Shown here one piece after another: positions 58,573 to 64,000 of a DNA stretch of 64,000 bases; position 1 is the stretch's first letter; the number at the start of each line of letters is the position of its first letter. The position numbers and the translations under genes were made by a program. Location of the stretch: the NCBI GenBank assembly GCA_017467205.1, contig JAFTSQ010000025.1, positions 1-64,000 of the forward strand, given 5' to 3'. This DNA is from Clostridia bacterium. GTDB taxonomy: Bacteria; Bacillota_A; Clostridia; Oscillospirales; CAG-272. Below the pieces are notes generated by a model, which made no database searches, was not told the DNA's origin, and saw only the letters and a list, made by a program, of their open reading frames with translations.

Positions 58573-59688
58573 TTATTTTTCGCTTGCCGAAAGGCTCTTG
58601 AGATAGGCGTTTATGAAGCCGTCTATCTCGCCGTCCATAACCGCGTCGATATTTCCGTCCTCGTATCCGGTTCTCGTGTCCTTGGCAAGAGTGTAGGGCA
58701 TAAACACGTAGCTCCTGATCTGGCTACCCCATTCGATGTTTGCCTTGTTGCCCTGGATGTCCTCTATCCTGTCAAGCTTCTCACGCATCTTTATTTCAAG
58801 AAGCTTTGCCTTCAGCATTTTGAGAGCCGTTTCCTTGTTCTGAAGCTGGCTTCTCTCCGTCTGACAGCCGACGACGATACCCGTAGGCTTGTGAACTATT
58901 CTTATCGCCGAGTCAGTCTTGTTGATGTGCTGACCGCCCGCACCGCTTGAGCGGTGAGCGGTTATCTCAAGGTCCTCGTCGCGAAGCTCGATTGAGTTGT
59001 CGTCATTGAATTCGGGGAGCACCTCAACCGATGCAAAGGAGGTGTGCCTTCTTCCCGAGGAGTCGAAGGGAGAAACTCTTACGAGTCTGTGCACGCCGTT
59101 CTCACTCTTGAGATAGCCGTAGGCGTTCTCGCCCTCGACCATAATAGTCGCCGACTTAATGCCTGCCTCGTCGCCGTCGAGCCAATCGAGGAGCTTGACG
59201 TTATAGCCGTGGCGCTCGCCCCATCTCGTGTAGAGCCTGTAAAGCATAGATGCCCAGTCCTGCGCCTCCGTTCCGCCCGCACCGGGGTGGAAGGAAACTA
59301 TCGCGTTACTGCGGTCGTACTGCCCGGAGAGAAGCACCTCGATTCGCTTCTTTTCCGCCTCGGTGGCTATATAATCGGTCTCGGCAAGAACCTCGTCTAC
59401 GGAGCTCTCGTCGTTTTCCTCTATCGCCATCTCGCAAAGTGTGTAAGCATCGTCAAGCCTTGATACGAGCTCCTCGTAGCTTTCCACCTTGTTCTTTAAC
59501 TGTTTTATTTCCTGAAGCTTTTTTGAAGACTTCTCCGCATCGTTCCAGAAATCTGCGACCATCGTTTCTCTCTCGAGATCCGCCGCGCGCTCCCTTGCCT
59601 CGTCTATTCTGAGCTGATTTGCAAGCTCTGCAAGCTGCTCTCTCAGGTCTATAAGTCTTCTTTTCGCTTCATCAAGCGCAACTATCAT
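58573..59688 (-). CDS. prfB: Peptide chain release factor 2 (no programmed frameshift)
   Basis: RF2 recognises UGA and UAA stop codons. The 371-residue product has the GGQ motif (HRSSGAGGQHINKTDSAIRI, about 250) and the SPF tripeptide-anticodon (VRVSPFDSSGRRHTSFASVE). Many bacteria require a +1 frameshift at a UGA near codon 26; here the frame is open from an ATG and no such site is seen, so autoregulation by frameshifting appears absent. Start ATG 59688. It converges with the lipid-kinase gene. Confidence 0.95.
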   Translation of the reverse strand: MIVALDEAKRRLIDLREQLAELANQLRIDEARERAADLERETMVADFWNDAEKSSKKLQEIKQLKNKVESYEELVSRLDDAYTLCEMAIEENDESSVDEVLAETDYIATEAEKKRIEVLLSGQYDRSNAIVSFHPGAGGTEAQDWASMLYRLYTRWGERHGYNVKLLDWLDGDEAGIKSATIMVEGENAYGYLKSENGVHRLVRVSPFDSSGRRHTSFASVEVLPEFNDDNSIELRDEDLEITAHRSSGAGGQHINKTDSAIRIVHKPTGIVVGCQTERSQLQNKETALKMLKAKLLEIKMREKLDRIEDIQGNKANIEWGSQIRSYVFMPYTLAKDTRTGYEDGNIDAVMDGEIDGFINAYLKSLSASEK

Positions 59689-59830
59689 TTGATACCGTAC
59701 CTTTCAAGTCTTTCGTTATTTTACTATGTCCGTCAGTATTTTATCATAAATTTCGGGTGTTGTAAATAGGAAAAGTAAAAATGTTTTCAAACTCTCGCAG
59801 CACAATTGCCTGTATAGGTAAAAATATCTA

Positions 59831-59859
59831 TTGATTTTTCATTTTGAGTGTGTTATACT
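59831..59859 (+). promoter_or_regulatory. Sigma-A promoter of the DUF1858-trmK transcript
   Basis: TTGATT (59831-59836), 17 bases, TATACT (59854-59859), about 60 bases upstream of the DUF1858 gene. Confidence 0.75.
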
Positions 59860-59920
59860 GTTCACGTAAATATTTAAGATCGCAGAGCGTTTTGCTTTGC
59901 GGCGGAAAGGAACTGAAAAA

Positions 59921-60124
59921 ATGACAGTTACAAAAGAAACACTTATCGGAGCAATCCTTGATTATGACGTAGAAACCGCACGTTTCTTCTTTGAGATAGG
60001 TATGCACTGCCTTGGTTGCCCTCATTCGAGAGGCGAGTCTATTGCCGAGGCTTGCGCGGTTCACGGAACCGATGCTGACGCGCTCGTTGCAAAGATTAAC
60101 GCATATCTTTCGAGCAAGGCGTAA
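59921..60124 (+). CDS. DUF1858 domain protein
   Basis: A 67-residue protein consisting of one DUF1858 domain, with the paired Cys motif in MHCLGCPHSRGESIAEACAV. Such domains occur alone or in redox- and regulator-associated proteins; the Cys pair suggests metal or redox binding. The start is ATG 59921, with GGAAAGGA 10 bases upstream; the upstream in-frame ATG at 59897 lacks a ribosome binding site. It overlaps trmK by one base. Confidence 0.85.
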   Translation: MTVTKETLIGAILDYDVETARFFFEIGMHCLGCPHSRGESIAEACAVHGTDADALVAKINAYLSSKA

Positions 60125-60813
60125 TGAAAAGCATCTCGCTTGACGAAAGGCTTGCCTCTGCCGCCGCCCTCGTCCGCGACGGTGCGACGCTTGCGGATAT
60201 CGGCACGGACCACGCCTATCTGCCCATCTATCTTTTGAGTGTCGGCAGAATACGCGCGGCGGTCTGCTCGGATATCAACCGCGGCCCGCTTGAGAGAGCG
60301 GAGGCGAACGTGGCGCAGGCTGGCTTTTCGGAGGCGGTGAGCTTCCGTCTTTGCGACGGAGCAGGCGAGCTTTTCGAGTACGGCGCAACCGACTATGCTA
60401 TCTGCGGAATGGGCGGCGAGCTCATATCCAAAATAATCGAGGGCGCGCCATACCTCAAAAATCCCGAATATCACTTGATTCTCCAGCCGATGTCGCGAGC
60501 GTCGGCTCTTCGAGAATATCTTGGGGCGTCGGGCTTTATTGTGCTTCGTGAAACCTATTCCGAAAGCTGTGGCAAGCGGTACGTTACGATTCTGGCAGAG
60601 TACAGCGGTGAAAAGCGCACACAAACGAGGCTTGAGGCTGAATTCGGAAAGAGCCTTGAATATTATCATACCGACCCTCTTGCAAAGGGCTATGCAGACG
60701 AGCGCCTTGCGGCGCTTTACCGCGCGGCGCGCGGTAAGATGCTAGGCGGCGAGGGGTGCCCGTCGGAGCTTACCTTATATAACGAAGCAAAAAGGCTAAC
60801 AGAGGAAAAATAA
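60124..60813 (+). CDS. trmK: tRNA (adenine(22)-N1)-methyltransferase TrmK
   Basis: A 229-residue class I SAM methyltransferase specific to Gram-positive bacteria. The SAM motif is LADIGTDHAYLPIYLL (about 22-37), and CGMGGELISKII follows (about 97-108), as in TrmK. QPMSRASALREYLG is the late conserved region. It methylates A22 in the D-loop. The start ATG overlaps the DUF1858 stop (TAATG), and the Nif3 gene follows 45 bases later. The trmK-nif3 pair is widely conserved in Bacillota. Confidence 0.94.
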   Translation: MKSISLDERLASAAALVRDGATLADIGTDHAYLPIYLLSVGRIRAAVCSDINRGPLERAEANVAQAGFSEAVSFRLCDGAGELFEYGATDYAICGMGGELISKIIEGAPYLKNPEYHLILQPMSRASALREYLGASGFIVLRETYSESCGKRYVTILAEYSGEKRTQTRLEAEFGKSLEYYHTDPLAKGYADERLAALYRAARGKMLGGEGCPSELTLYNEAKRLTEEK

Positions 60814-60858
60814 ATTCTTAAAGGGCGAGCGTGACTCGCCGAAAGAAAGGCTTTCTTT

Positions 60859-61620
60859 ATGACGGTAAAGGAACTTTATCAAAAGATGTCTGAAAGAATT
60901 CCGGAGGAGCTTCGGGAGGCGTGGGATAACGACGGGCTTATGTGCTCGGCTGACACCTCGACAGACGTTCATCGCGCGCTTGTGTCGCTCGACGTGACCG
61001 AGGAGATTGTCGACTACGCCATAGAAAACGGCTTCGACCTTATCGTTTCGCACCATCCGCTGATCTTCAAGCCTCTCGGAAGCTTGACCGAGGACTCGCA
61101 CGTGGCGCGCAAGGTCATAAAGCTTATAAACAACAATATCTCGGTATTTTCCTTCCACACCCGCGCCGATAAGGTGACGGGCGGTGTGAACGATCAGCTG
61201 TGCGATCTTATCGGTTTATTTGACACGCACCCCTTCGGCGAGGGCGGAATCGGCAGGATAGGACGGATTGACGAGGAGTGCACACTTGAGGATTTCGTGT
61301 ACAGACTCAAGGACCAGCTCGGTCTTCAGGGCGTGCTCGTGTCGGACGGATACAACCGCGTCAGCACGATAGCGGTCCTCGGCGGTGACGGCAAGGACTA
61401 CGTGAAGGCGGCGCTCGAATCGGGTGCTGATACCTACATATCGGGTAGAATAGGCTACAATATGATGGAAGAGGCGGCGGAGATGGGCATAAACCTCATC
61501 GAAGCAGGGCACTATTTTACCGAATATCCCGTAACGAGCTTTTTCAGCACCATTCTTAACAGGCTCGACCCTCAAATGTACGTAGAGATAGCGGACTCGA
61601 ATATGATAAAGCTTCTCTGA
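60859..61620 (+). CDS. Nif3-like dinuclear metal center protein
   Basis: This 253-residue NIF3/YbgI/YqfO-family protein has the metal-site motif VSHHPLIFKPLGSL (about 65-78), an upstream EAWDNDGLMC motif, HTRADKVTGGVNDQLC and the closing IEAGHYFTEYPVTSFFSTIL. Reported members form hexameric rings with two metals per subunit; enzymatic activity is not settled, and a GTP cyclohydrolase-type role has been suggested. It pairs with trmK, consistent with other Bacillota. A terminator follows. Confidence 0.92.
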   Translation: MTVKELYQKMSERIPEELREAWDNDGLMCSADTSTDVHRALVSLDVTEEIVDYAIENGFDLIVSHHPLIFKPLGSLTEDSHVARKVIKLINNNISVFSFHTRADKVTGGVNDQLCDLIGLFDTHPFGEGGIGRIGRIDEECTLEDFVYRLKDQLGLQGVLVSDGYNRVSTIAVLGGDGKDYVKAALESGADTYISGRIGYNMMEEAAEMGINLIEAGHYFTEYPVTSFFSTILNRLDPQMYVEIADSNMIKLL

Positions 61621-61621
61621 A

Positions 61622-61662
61622 AAAAAGCGTTCCCAATGCTATGGCCGTGGGGAACGCTTTTT
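61622..61662 (+). terminator. Terminator of the trmK-Nif3 operon
   Basis: The 13-base arms 61622-61634 and 61650-61662 (AAAAAGCGTTCCC) around a 15-base loop, with T in the 3' arm, directly after the Nif3 stop. Confidence 0.85.
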
Positions 61663-61713
61663 GCGTTTTTGGTGGAATTTTGTGTAACAAGTCCGACGCG
61701 TGCGCCGAAAATG

Positions 61714-62595
61714 CTATTTTTTGTAGGCGGAAAGCGCACCTCTGACGACTGCCTTCGTCGCTTCGCTCGGCTGGGAGAGCGGGAGGCGAAGCTCGGGCGA
61801 GCAAGCCCCGCAAAGGCTCATTGCATATTTTACCGGCGCGGGATTCGTTTCGAGAAATAGGGATTTGATAATAGGCAAAAGCTCGAACTGCCTCTCGCGG
61901 CTCTTTTCTATGCTGCCGCCAAGGTATAGCTCGGTTATCCTCTTCGTTTCTTTCGGTAAAAGGTTGGAGAGCACCGAAATAACTCCGTATCCTCCAAGCG
62001 CCATCGTGGCGAATATCTGCGAGTCGTTTCCGCTGTAAAGCGGCAAATCCTCACCGAGCGTGGCTATCTCGACAAGCCTGTCGACTGAGTCGCCCGCCTC
62101 CTTGATTCCCGATATCATCTCGTGCCTTGAGAGACGCTCAAGCTGGCTTAAGGTTAGGTTCACTCCGGTGCGCGACGGAACGTTATAAAGTAACACGGGT
62201 ACGGGGCTTGCATCCGCAATTTCAAGATAATGGCGCACAACGCCCTCGTGTGTTCCTTTGTTGTAATAGGGGGTAACGACCAGCACTCCGTCGCACCCGA
62301 TAGCCCCCGCCTCCTTCGTGTGAGCGACGGCACAGCGGGTGTCGTTCGTGCCAGTGCCGAAAATGAGCTTGCATCGCCCGTTTATGTGCTCGCGGCATTT
62401 GCCGTAGAGCTCGTATCGCTCGGTGAGCGAGAGAGTTGCCGCCTCGCCCGTCGTTCCGCCAACCACGAGCGCGTCAATCCCCGCCGCTATCTGTCCGTCT
62501 ATCAGCCTGAAAAGTGACGGATAGTCTATCTCGCCACTTGCAAACGGTGTTATAAGCGCGGTGGCAGTACCGCTGAAAATTATCTGCTTTTTCAT
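61714..62595 (-). CDS. dapA: 4-hydroxy-tetrahydrodipicolinate synthase DapA
   Basis: DapA is the first committed enzyme of lysine and diaminopimelate synthesis. The 293-residue protein has the catalytic Lys in SGIKEAGDSV (about residue 161), the Tyr in LLYNVPSRTGVNLT (Tyr at about 132), and the N-terminal GVLVVTPYYNKGTHEG plus GTTGEAATLSLTERYEL motifs. Aldolase-family length is normal. Pyruvate plus aspartate semialdehyde are the usual substrates. It stands alone on the minus strand, divergent from queA. Confidence 0.95.
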   Translation of the reverse strand: MKKQIIFSGTATALITPFASGEIDYPSLFRLIDGQIAAGIDALVVGGTTGEAATLSLTERYELYGKCREHINGRCKLIFGTGTNDTRCAVAHTKEAGAIGCDGVLVVTPYYNKGTHEGVVRHYLEIADASPVPVLLYNVPSRTGVNLTLSQLERLSRHEMISGIKEAGDSVDRLVEIATLGEDLPLYSGNDSQIFATMALGGYGVISVLSNLLPKETKRITELYLGGSIEKSRERQFELLPIIKSLFLETNPAPVKYAMSLCGACSPELRLPLSQPSEATKAVVRGALSAYKK

Positions 62596-62613
62596 TTTGT
62601 TTCTGTAATGCCC

Positions 62614-62642
62614 TTGAAAAAGTTGAATGTTTTGTGTATAAT
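62614..62642 (+). promoter_or_regulatory. Sigma-A promoter of queA
   Basis: TTGAAA (62614-62619), 17 bases, TATAAT (62637-62642), about 85 bases upstream of the queA start. The dapA start lies just outside it, and an AT-rich palindrome-like stretch in between may serve dapA as well. Confidence 0.7.
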
Positions 62643-62733
62643 AATATACACATTATTATTTTATGAAAATTTTGCGCGTTGGCGCATATGCTGCGCGCGA
62701 GTGCACCCATAGGCAACAAGATGGAGATTTTGT

Positions 62734-63816
62734 ATGGAAAAACTCGAAAAAACTATTATTAACGATAGAATACCGACGAGCCTTGTAACTCACGATTTTT
62801 ATTACGACCTGCCCGAAGAGCTCATAGCGCAAACGCCCTCTGCCGAGCGCGACGGCTGCAGACTTATGGTGATAGACAGAGAGAGGGGGACGGTTGAGGA
62901 CAAGGTGTTCTCGGATATTATAGATTACTTAAATCCCGAGGATATGATAGTCGTCAACTCCTCAAAGGTCATTCCTGCGCGCCTGCTCGGCGTGAGTGAA
63001 AAGACGGGCTCGGATATCGAGCTTCTCCTTCTTCGTATGCTTGACGGCGGCGAGTGGGAAACCCTCGTGCGCCCCGGTAAGCGCGCCAAGGTCGGCGCAC
63101 GCTTCAATTTTCTTGACACCCTATATGCCGAGGTGACGGGCATAGTTGAGGGCGGAAATCGTACCGTCCGTTTTTCCTACGATACCGAAAAATACAAGAG
63201 CATCTACGAGGTGCTTGACACGGTTGGCAATATGCCACTGCCGCCGTACATAACCGAGAAGCTCAAGGATAAAAACGACTATCAGACGGTCTACGCCAAA
63301 ACCGAGGGCTCTGCCGCCGCTCCGACAGCGGGACTTCATTTTACCGAAGAGCTTATCGAGAGGATAAAGGACAAGGGCGTGGGCTTTGGCGAGGTGACCT
63401 TGCACGTTGGGCTCGGAACTTTCCGTCCCGTTAAGGTCGAGCGCATAGAGGACCACTTGATGCACGAGGAGCACTTCGTAGTCGACGAGGCTGTCGCAAA
63501 TGAGATAAATCGCCGCCGCGCAAACGGCGGAAGAATAATAGCCGTTGGAACGACCTCCTGCCGCGTGCTTGAGAGCGCGTCGGACGAGGGTGGCAGTATT
63601 GCTCCGATGTCGGCGGAAACCGGAATTTTCATCTACCCCGGCTACACCTTCAAGGCAACAGACGCCCTGATAACCAATTTCCACCTCCCCGAAAGCACTC
63701 TTATAATGCTCGTCAGTGCCTTTGCAGGCAAAGAGCTTACTATGGATGCTTATAAAAAAGCGGTGGAGGAGAGGTATCGGTTCTTTTCTTTCGGCGATGC
63801 GATGCTGATTGTATAA
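62734..63816 (+). CDS. queA: S-adenosylmethionine:tRNA ribosyltransferase-isomerase
   Basis: QueA is the queuosine-pathway enzyme that transfers and isomerises the ribosyl group of SAM onto preQ1-tRNA. The product is 360 residues. The N-terminal domain has [20 protein letters not shown] and [18 protein letters not shown]; later come [52 protein letters not shown] and [20 protein letters not shown]. Start ATG 62734 with ACAAGATGGAG upstream. No tgt gene is adjacent in the window. Confidence 0.96.
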   Translation: MEKLEKTIINDRIPTSLVTHDFYYDLPEELIAQTPSAERDGCRLMVIDRERGTVEDKVFSDIIDYLNPEDMIVVNSSKVIPARLLGVSEKTGSDIELLLLRMLDGGEWETLVRPGKRAKVGARFNFLDTLYAEVTGIVEGGNRTVRFSYDTEKYKSIYEVLDTVGNMPLPPYITEKLKDKNDYQTVYAKTEGSAAAPTAGLHFTEELIERIKDKGVGFGEVTLHVGLGTFRPVKVERIEDHLMHEEHFVVDEAVANEINRRRANGGRIIAVGTTSCRVLESASDEGGSIAPMSAETGIFIYPGYTFKATDALITNFHLPESTLIMLVSAFAGKELTMDAYKKAVEERYRFFSFGDAMLIV

Positions 63817-63824
63817 ATCGTCCA

Positions 63825-64000
63825 ATACTGCGTTAAAACTTCGACTCGGTCAAATCGCCGTAGGTAACTACGGCTTCATTTCCCTCGCTTGTTTTGCCTT
63901 GTCTTGAACGATTTCTCCTAATCAGCAAGCAGCTGAACTTTGACTGATACCGCATTAAAGCTTCGTTGCCGCTCGACTCGGTCAAATCGCCGTAGGTAAC
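63825..64000. repeat. Direct-repeat array downstream of queA (continues past window)
   Basis: A unit of 44-54 bases occurs twice, at 63825-63868 and 63947-64000. The last 27 bases of each (63842-63868 and 63974-64000) are identical, and a looser ATAC(T/C)GC(G/A)TTAAA(A/G)CTTCG precedes them. Between them are a CCGTAG-GTAA-CTACGG palindrome (starting inside the first copy) and a weak outer inverted pair (ATCGTCCAA / TTGAACGAT). The window ends exactly on the second copy, so more copies may follow. No gene is seen here. Confidence 0.65.

Noticed and set aside
63825..64000. CRISPR array at the window end
   Set aside because: There are only two repeat copies with a spacing of about 100 bases, an internal palindrome and no cas gene, which does not fit CRISPR.

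Overview
The window looks like chromosomal DNA of a low-to-mid-GC Gram-positive anaerobe of the class Clostridia (Bacillota), probably a gut lineage. The evidence is the gene content (SepF, KhpB/Jag with YidC and YidD, Mini-RNase III, TrmK, LuxS with MtnN, an FMN riboswitch in front of RibU), AGGAGG-type ribosome binding sites, and many near-consensus sigma-A promoters with 17-base spacers. No tRNA, rRNA or CRISPR array was seen. Exact taxonomy cannot be fixed from this sequence alone.

Layout. 1-2.4 kb: the 3' end of tuf, an FMN riboswitch and ribU, a repeat-rich gap, and a small RNHCP zinc-ribbon gene. 2.6-7.1 kb (minus): rpmH-rnpA-yidD-yidC-khpB-mnmE, the cluster that usually flanks a replication origin, here without dnaA or rsmG. 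7.3-11.8 kb (plus): hpt-mtaB-glyS-luxS-mtnN. 11.9-14.8 kb (minus): a DinG/XPD-type helicase and a small hypothetical gene.

14.87-29.75 kb (all minus) is a compact island of intact particle genes resembling a P22-like short-tailed phage: terminase small and large subunits, portal, a possible scaffold, coat, tail adaptor, a gp10-like hub with an inserted leucine-rich-repeat block, fibre-like proteins, and three overlapping membrane-protein genes. No integrase, repressor, replication gene, endolysin or long-tail gene is visible, and the island fits neatly between the terminator of one host gene and the promoter of another. It is either a remnant/satellite phage or a domesticated particle such as a gene-transfer agent.

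29.9-39.3 kb: an ABC-F protein, a polar amino acid ABC importer, then yggS-sepF-yggT-lspA-rluD and a DUF4091 glycosidase-like gene. 39.5-46.4 kb (plus): mrnC, a 276-base element with 26-base inverted ends, hisS, ygiQ, a DnaA-box cluster that could be an origin, and pcrA. 46.4-53.1 kb (plus): a HAD phosphatase, a lipoprotein and a four-gene surface O-acylation operon in which an MBOAT acyltransferase is flanked by two SGNH-like proteins, each fused to BspA-type leucine-rich repeats but in opposite domain order. 53.2-63.8 kb: RNA-modification and translation genes (ylmH-like, rsmF-like, prfB, trmK, queA), a PpiC isomerase, an M16 peptidase, a lipid-kinase-family gene, a Nif3-family gene and dapA. 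The window ends inside a direct-repeat array.

The most notable items are the particle island and its hub, the LRR-SGNH/MBOAT operon, two genes (rsmF-like, rnpA) that appear to start at AUU, the DnaA-box cluster, and the inverted-repeat element between mrnC and hisS. All function calls come from reading motifs and family resemblance; no database search was run.
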